Shown piece by piece: positions 1 through 7,062 of a stretch of DNA of 7,300 bases (position 1 is the stretch's first letter; every line of letters begins with the position of its first letter). The stretch lies in NCBI GenBank assembly GCA_015487405.1, contig WFPV01000166.1, positions 1 through 7,300 on the forward strand. Direction: 5' to 3'. Made by a program: the position numbers and the translations under genes. A model generated the notes under the pieces. The model saw nothing but the letters and a program-made list of their open reading frames with translations, was not told the DNA's origin and searched no databases. Source of the stretch: Aquifex sp. (GTDB taxonomy: Bacteria > Aquificota > Aquificia > Aquificales > Aquificaceae).

Positions 1-1008
1 AAGGTAAAGCTGGCTGGACTGTCTAAAGAGGAAGTTGTTTACACCCTCAAGGCTCTTATCGGAGGATGGAAGGCGGGAGTTCTCCAAAATACCGATACGG
101 AGCACGTTTACATAGTCATAAGGCTTGCGGAGAAGTTCAGAACACCGGAGGTTCTAAGGTCTATAAAGATACCCAACAGGGAAGGAAAGCTAATTCCTCT
201 GTCTGAGCTCGTTGAAATTGAAGAAAGTCCTATACCCACGACCATTTACCACAAGAACCTCAGAAGAGTCATTTACGTAATCGGAGACGTTGCAGGAAGA
301 GAGGAAGCACCCATTTACGGAATACTTGACGTTAGGGACAAGATTCTCAGCCTTGAAAACCCATACGGAGAAGTCGGTGAGCTCTGGATGTCTCTACCCG
401 TTATAGAGGATAGGGTTTACGTCAAGTGGGATGGGGAGATGCACATAACCTTAGAGGTATTTAGAGACCTCGGACTTGCATTTGGAGCGGCTGTATTCGT
501 AATGTATGTTCTCGTTCTCGGATGGTTTAAGGACTTCAGAATTCCGGGAATCATCCTCTCTCCCATACCCCTCACACTCGTGGGAATAATCCCCGGACAC
601 TGGCTCATGGACAAACTCATGGGTAACGTATTCTTCACCGCTACCTCCATGATAGGATTTATCGCCCTAGGTGGAATCATCGTTAGAAACTCCATACTTC
701 TGGTTGACTTTGCAGAGCAAAGGGTTAAGGAAGGATTCCCCGTTCACATGGCTGTCGTAGAAGCAGGTGTTATCAGGACAAGACCTATACTCCTCACCGC
801 TGCAGCGGTGATTATCGGAGCTTTCGTTATCATCTTTGACCCCATATTTAACGGACTCGCTATCTCACTCATATTCGGAACGCTCGCATCCACAACGCTA
901 ACGCTCGTCCTAATTCCCGTTATGTATTACGCTTCTAAAACAAAGAGGATGGCTCCGGAAGCCTGCCCCACTCCAGAGCAGATAAAGAGAGACCTCATGT
1001 CCGACTGA
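1..1008 (+). CDS. RND-family efflux transporter permease, C-terminal part (5' end outside window)
   Basis: The frame is open from the first base, so this is the last 335 residues of a protein that would normally be about 1000 residues or more. Residues 1 to about 155 look like the second periplasmic (porter/docking) region. Five hydrophobic segments follow at about 156-175, 181-200, 211-236, 261-280 and 284-310, matching TM8 to TM12 of RND pumps. The TM10 segment contains GGIIVRNSILLVDF, which fits the conserved RND pattern, and RTRPILLT precedes TM11. RND permeases are inner-membrane, proton-driven pumps that usually act with a periplasmic adaptor and an outer-membrane channel. The proton-relay Asp residues of TM4 lie outside the window, so competence and substrate (drug, metal or other) cannot be judged. 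A short polar cytoplasmic tail ends at a TGA inside a hairpin shared with kdsB. An internal ATG at 388 is not the start. RND assignment is confident; subfamily is unknown. Confidence 0.9.
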   Translation, partial: KVKLAGLSKEEVVYTLKALIGGWKAGVLQNTDTEHVYIVIRLAEKFRTPEVLRSIKIPNREGKLIPLSELVEIEESPIPTTIYHKNLRRVIYVIGDVAGREEAPIYGILDVRDKILSLENPYGEVGELWMSLPVIEDRVYVKWDGEMHITLEVFRDLGLAFGAAVFVMYVLVLGWFKDFRIPGIILSPIPLTLVGIIPGHWLMDKLMGNVFFTATSMIGFIALGGIIVRNSILLVDFAEQRVKEGFPVHMAVVEAGVIRTRPILLTAAAVIIGAFVIIFDPIFNGLAISLIFGTLASTTLTLVLIPVMYYASKTKRMAPEACPTPEQIKRDLMSD

Positions 1009-1032
1009 TGGGGAGTCTTAGTCTCCCCTCAG
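1005..1032. terminator. Hairpin terminator shared by the convergent RND gene and kdsB
   Basis: The left arm CTGA-T-GGGGAG (1005-1015) pairs with CTCCCC-TCAG (1023-1032). This gives ten base pairs with one bulged T and a 7-nt loop. The stop codon of the RND gene (1006-1008) lies in the left arm and the kdsB stop (1018-1020, minus strand) lies in the loop. On the plus strand the stem is followed by TTTCCTTT, an imperfect U-tract, so it best fits a Rho-independent terminator for the RND gene. On the minus strand no T-tract follows, so stopping kdsB transcription there is less certain. Confidence 0.7.
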
Positions 1033-1722
1033 TTTCCTTTCCACTATCTTTATATCCTCTTCCGTATCAACTCCGTGGTAGAAGTTATCCGTCAGGATGA
1101 CCCTAATTTTTATTCCATTTTCTAAGAGCCTAAGCTGTTCTAAAGACTCGGTTTCTTCAAGCTCTCCTTTTGGAAGTGAGCCGAACTTAACGAGGGTTTC
1201 CTTCCTGTAGGCGTAAATGCCTACGTGTTTTAGAGGATAGTTTTTGTTTTCTTTGCGAAAGTAAGGGATAGGCGAGCGGGAAAAATAAAGGGCGTAGCCC
1301 TCCTTATCTAAAACCACCTTAACATCCTGGGGTCTGTCGTAAGCTTCCGGGTCCTTGCAGGCTAAGGTAGCAACTTTATCGCCTTCTTCTAAGGCTTTAA
1401 AAAGTTTATCTATGTCTTCTTTGTAGGCGAAAGGCTCGTCTCCCTGATAATTTATTACGTATTCAACACCTAAGTCCTTGACGGCATATAGAACTCTATC
1501 GCTTCCCGAGGGAAGTTCAGAGGGTGTTAAAACCACCTCGCAGAGGTCTTCAACAACTTCCTTTATCCTTTCGCTGTCCGTAGCGAGAAGAAGCGGATAG
1601 CCTGTCCTTTTTAAGTTTTCAACGACCCACCTGATTAAGGGCTTCCCTGCTATTTCCCTTAGGGGCTTTTCTTTGAGACGGGTAGAGCCGAGCCTTGCGG
1701 GAATGACTATTAACCTACTCAT
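1018..1722 (-). CDS. kdsB: 3-deoxy-manno-octulosonate cytidylyltransferase (CMP-Kdo synthetase)
   Basis: This 234-residue cytosolic enzyme couples Kdo to CTP, giving CMP-Kdo and pyrophosphate, the activated sugar used to build the LPS inner core. The N-terminal nucleotide-binding signature PARLGSTRL (residues 8-16) with Lys19 is intact. Further conserved elements are LPSGSDR (70-76), QGDEP (93-97, Asp95 a metal ligand in the family), HVGIYAYR (166-173), ESLEQLR (192-198) and GVDTEED (217-223, Asp219 the likely second metal ligand). The length is close to the usual 240-260 residues, somewhat compact as is common in thermophiles. The ATG at 1722 places the signature at its usual N-terminal position and no earlier start is needed. 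No Shine-Dalgarno sequence precedes it; a TATACT box lies 12-17 bases upstream, suggesting a very short or absent leader. It converges on the RND gene and diverges from trmFO, so it is probably transcribed alone. Confidence 0.95.
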   Translation of the reverse strand: MSRLIVIPARLGSTRLKEKPLREIAGKPLIRWVVENLKRTGYPLLLATDSERIKEVVEDLCEVVLTPSELPSGSDRVLYAVKDLGVEYVINYQGDEPFAYKEDIDKLFKALEEGDKVATLACKDPEAYDRPQDVKVVLDKEGYALYFSRSPIPYFRKENKNYPLKHVGIYAYRKETLVKFGSLPKGELEETESLEQLRLLENGIKIRVILTDNFYHGVDTEEDIKIVERKLRGD

Positions 1723-1733
1723 AAGGAAACTTT

Positions 1734-1741
1734 AGTATAAA
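1734..1741. promoter_or_regulatory. Overlapping divergent -10 boxes for kdsB (-) and trmFO (+)
   Basis: The intergenic gap is only 30 bp. On the minus strand TATACT (1739-1734) fits a -10 box for kdsB. On the plus strand TATAAA (1736-1741) fits a -10 box for trmFO. Both predict transcription starts only about 5-8 bases before the start codons, so both mRNAs would be nearly leaderless, consistent with neither start having a Shine-Dalgarno sequence. No convincing -35 box is visible at the right spacing on either strand, which lowers confidence. Confidence 0.45.
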
Positions 1742-1752
1742 TTCATTAACTT

Positions 1753-3108
1753 GTGATGAAGGAAAGAGTGATAGTTATCGGCGGTGGACTTGCGGGAAGC
1801 GAGGCAGCCTGGAGACTCGCAAACGAGGGACACGAGGTAATCCTCTACGAGATGAGACCTAAAAAGATGACTCCCGCCCATAAAACGGGAAACCTCGCTG
1901 AGCTCGTATGTAGTAACACCTTGGGTGGTTTAGAAATCACAACAGGTGCGGGACTCCTTAAGGCGGAGATGAAGATGCTCGGCTCACTAATATTGGAAGC
2001 TGCACAGGTTGCGAGAGTCCCCGCAGGCGGAGCCTTGGGAGTGGATAGAAACATCTTTTCCCAATACATAACCGAAAAGATAGAGAGCCATCCCAATATA
2101 AAAGTCATTAGAGAGGAAGTTAAAGAGATTCCCGAGGACGAAATCGTAATAATAGCTACGGGTCCTCTAACCTCCGAGGCTCTGAGTGAAAAGATAAAAG
2201 AGCTCGTAGGACACGATACCCTCTACTTTTACGACGCTATAGCTCCTATAGTGGAAGCGGACAGCGTGGACTTCTCTAAAGGTTTTTGGGGCTCAAGATA
2301 CGGGAAGGGGGGAGACGACTACTTTAACTGTGTCCTCACGGAAGAGGAGTATAGAGTTTTTTACGAAGAGCTTTTGAAGGCTGAGAAGGTTCAGCCCAAG
2401 GACTTTGAAAAGGCTGTTCACTTTGAGGGATGCCTCCCCATAGAAGAGATGGCAGAAAGGGGCTATAAAACCCTCCTTCACGGACCCATGAGACCTGTAG
2501 GTCTAATAGACCCCAGAACCGGTAAAGAGCCCTTCGCTGTGGTTCAGCTCAGGAAAGAGAACAAAGAGGGAACGCTTCTGTCTCTCGTGGGATTTCAGAC
2601 TAAGCTAACTTACAAGGAGCAAAAGAGAATCTTCAGATTAATTCCCTGCCTCAGGAATGCGGTCTTTGTAAGGCTTGGCTCTATGCACAGAAATACCTTC
2701 ATTCAGTCCAACAAGGTGTTAACCCCTTATCTGAATCTCAGGCACAAAGAAAATATCTTCTTTGCGGGACAAATCACGGGAGTGGAGGGTTACGTAGCTT
2801 CGGCGGCAACAGGCATTCTTGCGGGAATAAACGCGGGAAGACTCGCAAGGGGGGAAGAGCCCATTAAAGCTCCCGAAGACACAATGCTGGGAGCTCTCGT
2901 AAAGTATATAACGACGAAGGAAGGTGAACTCCAACCTATGAATCCTGTATTCGGACTGCTTCCACCGTTAGGTAAAAAGATTAAAGATAAAAAGAAAAGA
3001 AAAGAACTGATGGCACAAAGGGCTTTAAACTCCTTGAAAGAATGGATTGAACAAAATGATTTAAAATCTGAAGTATGGAGCTTGGCTGTAAAATCTACGA
3101 GAAACTAA
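1753..3108 (+). CDS. trmFO: Methylenetetrahydrofolate-tRNA-(uracil-5-)-methyltransferase, FAD-dependent
   Basis: TrmFO makes m5U54 (ribothymidine) in the T-loop of tRNA, using 5,10-methylenetetrahydrofolate as carbon donor and FAD/NAD(P)H as reductant. The 451-residue protein opens with a Rossmann FAD-binding motif VIGGGLAGSEAAW (8-20). It has LVCSNTLGG (51-59) with Cys53 and HFEGCLPIEEMA (223-234) with Cys227, which match the two catalytically important cysteines described for B. subtilis TrmFO. It also has HGPMRPVGL (243-251) and a C-terminal FAD-side motif FFAGQITGVEGYVASAA (336-352). The lack of the long GidA/MnmG C-terminal region separates it from that paralogue. Translation could start at GTG 1753 or ATG 1756, adjacent codons with no Shine-Dalgarno to choose between them; the ATG is equally likely. 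The last 34 bases overlap the following GGDEF gene, implying co-transcription and perhaps translational coupling. Confidence 0.95.
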   Translation: MMKERVIVIGGGLAGSEAAWRLANEGHEVILYEMRPKKMTPAHKTGNLAELVCSNTLGGLEITTGAGLLKAEMKMLGSLILEAAQVARVPAGGALGVDRNIFSQYITEKIESHPNIKVIREEVKEIPEDEIVIIATGPLTSEALSEKIKELVGHDTLYFYDAIAPIVEADSVDFSKGFWGSRYGKGGDDYFNCVLTEEEYRVFYEELLKAEKVQPKDFEKAVHFEGCLPIEEMAERGYKTLLHGPMRPVGLIDPRTGKEPFAVVQLRKENKEGTLLSLVGFQTKLTYKEQKRIFRLIPCLRNAVFVRLGSMHRNTFIQSNKVLTPYLNLRHKENIFFAGQITGVEGYVASAATGILAGINAGRLARGEEPIKAPEDTMLGALVKYITTKEGELQPMNPVFGLLPPLGKKIKDKKKRKELMAQRALNSLKEWIEQNDLKSEVWSLAVKSTRN

Positions 3109-4088
3109 AGGGAGGTGAAAGCCTTACAGATGAGGATAAGAAAATCTTAAAGGAGATAATAAAAAAAGAGTTCAAGTTTTTAGCGGAGCAGAACATACTT
3201 CCCACTCCAGAGAATTACGCCCGCTGGTTTTTCGTATTTTGCTACGTTGTAGAGAATAAAATAGATGCTTCTGTCAATGAGCTGATAGAGCTATATTACA
3301 AGATTTTTAAAGATGCAAAAGTAGACCTGAGGCTGACCGTAGACATAGAGCACATAGCCAAGGAAGTTAGGAATATCGTAAAAGATTACATAAATACAAT
3401 TCAGCGATATGACAGAGATATAGATGAGAAAAAGGAAGAATTAAAAAAGTATTCGGATAAAACAAATTCGGTTAATTTGCAGAATATCCTAGAAAAAATT
3501 AAGGATCTTCAGCAAACCAACCAGGACCTTGTAAATGAATTAAAGGCTAAGGAGAGGGAACTCGAAAGGCTCCGGAAAGAAATTAGCACTCTCAGAGAGC
3601 AAGCACATGTAGACTTCCTCACGGGTTTAAAAAACAGGCGTTCCATAGAGAAAGCTCTAAATGACTTTTTGAAGGATCTTCATTCTTACGGCTATCCTTT
3701 TGTAGTCATAATGATAGATCTAAACAAGTTCAAACAGATAAATGATACATACGGACACGTAGTAGGAGACTGTATCTTAAAACAAGTGGGAGAACTTTTA
3801 AGGAAGTATCTAAGAGCTAAGGATATTGTTGGTAGATACGGTGGAGATGAGTTTATAGTTATACTTACCGGTGTAAATCTGGATGTTGGTATTAAAGTAG
3901 CTCAACGACTCTTTAGTGTAATAAAAAATCATATATTTAGATGTGACTCCCTTGAGCTAAGTATATCTGCAAGCTTTGGAATTTTAGAAGTTAGCAAGAA
4001 CTTTAAAAATATCAAAGAAATCCTTGAGGCTGTTGATAAAAAGTTATACGAGGCAAAAGAAAAGGAGCCCGACCACATAGCCTACTGA
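3075..4088 (+). CDS. Cytosolic GGDEF-domain diguanylate cyclase
   Basis: This 337-residue protein probably makes cyclic di-GMP from two GTP. An N-terminal helical region (1 to about 110), including LPTPENYARWFFVFCYVVE (42-60), matches no sensor domain I can name. A charged, probably coiled-coil linker follows (about 112-178). The GGDEF domain runs from about 177 to 330: DFLTGLKNRR (180-189), IDLNKFKQINDTYGH (214-228, Asp215 a likely metal ligand) and an intact GGDEF at 256-260. An RxxD inhibitory site (Arg247-Asp250) stands exactly five residues before GGDEF, so product inhibition is expected. No signal peptide or membrane segment is seen. The ATG at 3075 lies inside trmFO; no in-frame ATG occurs until well inside the GGDEF domain, and the Shine-Dalgarno is weak (GAAG), which fits coupling to trmFO. 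The gene is visibly more AT-rich than its neighbours: 3421-3480 has 16 G+C in 60 bases. Confidence 0.9.
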   Translation: MELGCKIYEKLKGGESLTDEDKKILKEIIKKEFKFLAEQNILPTPENYARWFFVFCYVVENKIDASVNELIELYYKIFKDAKVDLRLTVDIEHIAKEVRNIVKDYINTIQRYDRDIDEKKEELKKYSDKTNSVNLQNILEKIKDLQQTNQDLVNELKAKERELERLRKEISTLREQAHVDFLTGLKNRRSIEKALNDFLKDLHSYGYPFVVIMIDLNKFKQINDTYGHVVGDCILKQVGELLRKYLRAKDIVGRYGGDEFIVILTGVNLDVGIKVAQRLFSVIKNHIFRCDSLELSISASFGILEVSKNFKNIKEILEAVDKKLYEAKEKEPDHIAY

Positions 4089-4089
4089 T

Positions 4090-6873
4090 TTAAGCTACTT
4101 TCTCTTTAACTTTTAAGTATTTCCTTAGATACCTACCGGTGTAAGAATTTGGATTTTGAGCAACCTCTTCCGGAGTTCCCACCACTACGATTTCACCTCC
4201 CCTCTCTCCGCCTTCCGGTCCGAGGTCTATCACCCAGTCCGCGCACTTTATTACGTCTAAGTTGTGCTCTATAACCACGACGGTGTTCCCCTTGTCAACA
4301 AGTTTCTGGAGAACGTTTATAAGCTTCTTTATGTCGTCCATATGGAGACCGGTGGTAGGCTCGTCAAGGAGGTAAAGAGTTCTACCTGTGTCTTTTTTGG
4401 ATAGTTCTCTTGCGAGCTTTATTCTTTGTGCCTCTCCTCCGGAGAGCGTAGGTGCGGGCTGTCCAAGTTTTATGTATCCGAGTCCCACATCTTTTAGTAT
4501 CTGGAGCTTTCTCCTTATAGATGGATGGTTTTCAAAGAACTCGTAAGCTTCGTCCACACTCATATCAAGAATGTCCGCAATGTTCTTTCCCTTGTAGGTT
4601 ATCTCCAAGGTTTCCCTGTTGTAGCGTTTTCCTTTGCAGACCTCACAGGTGACGTAAACGGGAGGTAAGAAATGCATCTCAACCTTAATAACGCCCTCCC
4701 CTTGGCAAGCCTCACACCTTCCGCCCTTAACGTTGAAGGAGAACCTTCCGGGTTTGTATCCCCTCGCCTTCGCCTCAGGAGTCTGAGCAAAGAGGTTTCT
4801 AATCATATCAAAGACCTTGGTGTAAGTTGCGGGATTAGAACGAGGTGTCCTGCCTATAGGGGACTGGTCTATGTTTATTACCTTGTCTATGTTTTCCAAA
4901 CCTTCTATCCTGTCCACTTCACCGACAGGCTCGTGGGTTCCGAGGAAATAGTTCTTAGCATACTTATAGAGAATCTCGTAGATAAGTGTTGATTTTCCGC
5001 TTCCGGAAACTCCGGTTATGCACACGAAAAGACCGAGAGGTATCTCTACGTTGATGTTTTTCAAGTTGTGCTGACGTGCCCCTATTATCCTTATGGAGTA
5101 GCCCTTTTTAGGCTTTCGCCTCTTTTCAGGAACAGGAATCTCCTTCCTACCGCTTAGATACGCTCCCGTGAGGGAGTTGGGATTGCTCTTCATATCTTCA
5201 ACACTTCCCTGAGCTACGAGGTAGCCCCCGTGCTTTCCCGCCCCGGGTCCCAGCTCAATGATGTGGTCCGCACTCTCTATAGTTTCCGGGTCGTGCTCTA
5301 CGACTATCACCGTATTTCCAAGGTCTCTTAGACCTTTCAAGGTATTTATAAGCTTGGTGGTATCCCTCGGATGCAATCCTATGGATGGCTCATCAAGAAC
5401 GTATAAAACTCCCGAGAGCTTAGAACCGAGTTGGGTAGCGAGCCTTATTCTCTGCATCTCCCCGCCGGAAAGCGTGGTGGCACTCCGGGAAAGCGAGAGG
5501 TAGTCCAGCCCCACATTTACGAGAAAGCCGAGCCTTTCAATAATTTCCTTTAAAAGCCTTTCTCCTACTATTCTGTCTTTTCCTTCAAGTTTCTCTAAAA
5601 GATTCTCAAAGAATTCTTTAGCCTTACCAACGGGCATCTGGACTACATCCCATATACTCTTTCCCTCTATCTTCACTGCGAGGGCTTCGGGTCTGAGCCT
5701 TGCTCCCTTACATTCGGGGCAAGGTTTTTCAACTATGTATTCCTCTATCTCCTCCCTTATCCTCTCGCTCTCTTCTTCTAAGAATCTCCTTTCTAAGTGT
5801 CTTATTACTCCCTCAAAGCCTATTGACTCGTTTCCGTATAAAACCGCCGCCCTAACGCTTTCAGGGAGTTTCTTCCAGGGAGTAGAAGGACTGTATCCGA
5901 GCTTCCTTATTACGTTAGAAATGGGAAACCGAAGGTAATTAAAGTATCCGCTATCGGTAATCTTTAGAGCTTTCACCGCGGGTCTTTCGGGGTCCACGAG
6001 AAGTGCAGGGTCAACCTCCCACTTCACCCCCAAGCCTTTGCAAGCGGGACAAGCTCCGTAGGGAGAGTTAAAGGAAAAGAGCCTCGGAGAAATCTCGGGA
6101 ATGCTAAAGCCGTGCTCGGGACATACCATCTTCTCGCTGTAGAGCTCTTCCTTTCCTGTTTCTACATCCTCAATTTTGACGAGCCCGCTCGCAAACTCCA
6201 AAGCTTTCTCTATAGCTTCTAATAGTCTTGCCCTTTCCTCCTCACTCACAGTAAGCCTGTCAAGAACAAGGTCTATCGTATGCTTTTTATTCTTTTCAAG
6301 CTTAGGAACTTCAGAAACTCTCACAAGCTCTCCGTCAACCTTTACCCTTGTGTAGCCCCACTTCTCTATCTGCTTAAAGAGTTCTTTAAACTCTCCTTTC
6401 TTTCCTCTGACTATAGGAGCAAGAACCATTATCCTTTTTCCTTCATACTTGTTTACCACTCTCTCTAATATCTCGTGAGCCGACATTCCGGAAAGCAGAC
6501 TTCCACAGACAGGACAGTAGGGTTTTCCTACGTTAGCCCAGAGCACTCTCAGATAGTCGTATATCTCGGTAACCGTTCCCACGGTTGAACGAGGATTTTT
6601 AGAGGTCGTTTTCTGGTCTATAGCTATCGCAGGAGAAAGTCCCTCTATGCTGTCAACATCCGGTTTTTCCATTACTCCGAGAAATTGCCTTGCATAAGAA
6701 GAGAGACTCTCCACATACCTCCTTTGTCCTTCTGCATAGATTGTGTCAAAGGCTAAAGAGGATTTCCCAGAGCCTGAAGGACCTGTTATAACCACAAGTT
6801 TGTTTTTCGGAATCTCTACATCTATGTTCTTTAAGTTGTGTTGCCGTGCTCCCCTAACTACAATTTTGTCCAT
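4090..6873 (-). CDS. uvrA: UvrABC excinuclease subunit A, DNA damage-recognition ATPase
   Basis: UvrA dimerises, binds DNA lesions and loads UvrB in nucleotide excision repair. The 927-residue protein has two ABC ATPase modules. Module 1 has Walker A GPSGSGKSS (31-39), signature LSGGEMQ (468-474) and LYVLDEPSIGLHPRD (490-504). Module 2 has Walker A GVSGSGKST (621-629), LSGGEAQ (810-816) and LYLLDEPTTGLH (833-844). Zinc-binding positions are visible: CPVC (120-123), CPEH with CPAC (251-254 and 275-278, one ligand His instead of Cys), CPEC (385-388), and CEAC with CEVC (720-723 and 743-746). The frame continues 31 codons upstream to an ATG at 6966, but UvrA proteins start just before the conserved IVVRGARQHNLKN, so the ATG at 6873 is chosen; the extension only translates the inverted-repeat region. 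No Shine-Dalgarno or SOS (LexA) box is evident. The gene is convergent with the GGDEF gene, one base apart. Confidence 0.97.
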   Translation of the reverse strand: MDKIVVRGARQHNLKNIDVEIPKNKLVVITGPSGSGKSSLAFDTIYAEGQRRYVESLSSYARQFLGVMEKPDVDSIEGLSPAIAIDQKTTSKNPRSTVGTVTEIYDYLRVLWANVGKPYCPVCGSLLSGMSAHEILERVVNKYEGKRIMVLAPIVRGKKGEFKELFKQIEKWGYTRVKVDGELVRVSEVPKLEKNKKHTIDLVLDRLTVSEEERARLLEAIEKALEFASGLVKIEDVETGKEELYSEKMVCPEHGFSIPEISPRLFSFNSPYGACPACKGLGVKWEVDPALLVDPERPAVKALKITDSGYFNYLRFPISNVIRKLGYSPSTPWKKLPESVRAAVLYGNESIGFEGVIRHLERRFLEEESERIREEIEEYIVEKPCPECKGARLRPEALAVKIEGKSIWDVVQMPVGKAKEFFENLLEKLEGKDRIVGERLLKEIIERLGFLVNVGLDYLSLSRSATTLSGGEMQRIRLATQLGSKLSGVLYVLDEPSIGLHPRDTTKLINTLKGLRDLGNTVIVVEHDPETIESADHIIELGPGAGKHGGYLVAQGSVEDMKSNPNSLTGAYLSGRKEIPVPEKRRKPKKGYSIRIIGARQHNLKNINVEIPLGLFVCITGVSGSGKSTLIYEILYKYAKNYFLGTHEPVGEVDRIEGLENIDKVINIDQSPIGRTPRSNPATYTKVFDMIRNLFAQTPEAKARGYKPGRFSFNVKGGRCEACQGEGVIKVEMHFLPPVYVTCEVCKGKRYNRETLEITYKGKNIADILDMSVDEAYEFFENHPSIRRKLQILKDVGLGYIKLGQPAPTLSGGEAQRIKLARELSKKDTGRTLYLLDEPTTGLHMDDIKKLINVLQKLVDKGNTVVVIEHNLDVIKCADWVIDLGPEGGERGGEIVVVGTPEEVAQNPNSYTGRYLRKYLKVKEKVA

Positions 6874-6941
6874 AAGTGAATAATTTATTACTTTTGGAAT
6901 TAGATGCCTCGCTGTCACTCGGGGTTGATTTTCTAGGAATC

Positions 6942-6981
6942 CGTCGACCTCCCGGGATTTTTGCAAGATTGGAGGTCGACG
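6942..6981. repeat. 11-bp perfect inverted repeat upstream of uvrA
   Basis: CGTCGACCTCC (6942-6952) is the exact reverse complement of GGAGGTCGACG (6971-6981), separated by 18 bases. Stem and loop lie 69-108 bases upstream of the uvrA start codon. No T-tract follows closely on either strand, so it does not look like a standard terminator. It could be an operator, a protein-binding site or an RNA hairpin. The right arm sits inside copy 1 of the direct repeat. Confidence 0.75.
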
Positions 6982-7026
6982 AGAAATTTAGTTTATTTGA
7001 GCAAGATTGGACTTGACGGAAATTTA
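6963..7026. repeat. Imperfect tandem direct repeat, about 26-28 bp, period about 38
   Basis: Copy 1 (6963-6990) and copy 2 (7001-7026) share GCAAGATTGGA exactly, then GACG, then AAATTTA, with small substitutions and two one-base gaps between the blocks. Copy 2 contains the -35 box of the plus-strand promoter, whereas copy 1 at the same place has GTCGAC. The pattern suggests either a duplicated promoter or leader segment, one copy of which has decayed, or paired binding sites. Confidence 0.65.
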
Positions 7027-7041
7027 TAAATTTACTATTAT
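7013..7041 (+). promoter_or_regulatory. Near-consensus sigma70 promoter reading into the CRISPR-like element
   Basis: TTGACG (7013-7018) and TATTAT (7036-7041) each match the consensus hexamers at five of six positions and are separated by exactly 17 bases. The predicted transcription start, about 7047-7050, is roughly 13-16 bases before the first CRISPR-type repeat. The transcript would carry both repeats and continue into the gene at 7205, since no terminator is visible between them. This is the clearest promoter in the window. Confidence 0.7.
7020..7033. repeat. 14-bp perfect palindrome within the promoter spacer
   Basis: AAATTTATAAATTT reads identically on both strands and lies wholly between the -35 and -10 boxes of the promoter at 7013-7041. 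The position suits an operator, because a dimeric regulator bound there would cover the spacer face of the promoter. Being entirely A/T it may also simply be low-complexity sequence. Confidence 0.5.
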
Positions 7042-7062
7042 TTTTACTACACACAGATTTGG

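Noticed and set aside
4672..4992. 106-codon open frame on the plus strand opposite uvrA
   Set aside because: It lies wholly antisense to a conserved part of uvrA, has no Shine-Dalgarno or family resemblance, and is a shadow of uvrA codon use.
6874..6966. 31-codon N-terminal extension of uvrA to an ATG at 6966
   Set aside because: UvrA family proteins begin just before the IVVRGARQHNLKN motif; the extension has no family resemblance and only translates the repeat region.
6942..6981. GTCGAC and CCCGGG sites suggesting cloning-vector polylinker contamination
   Set aside because: The order and flanks do not match a known polylinker, and the sequence runs on smoothly into native-looking repeats and promoter.
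6854..7054. 66-codon minus-strand frame over the uvrA start and the intergenic repeats
   Set aside because: Ser/Asn/Lys-rich low-complexity translation, no ribosome-binding site, and it overlaps the uvrA start in another frame.
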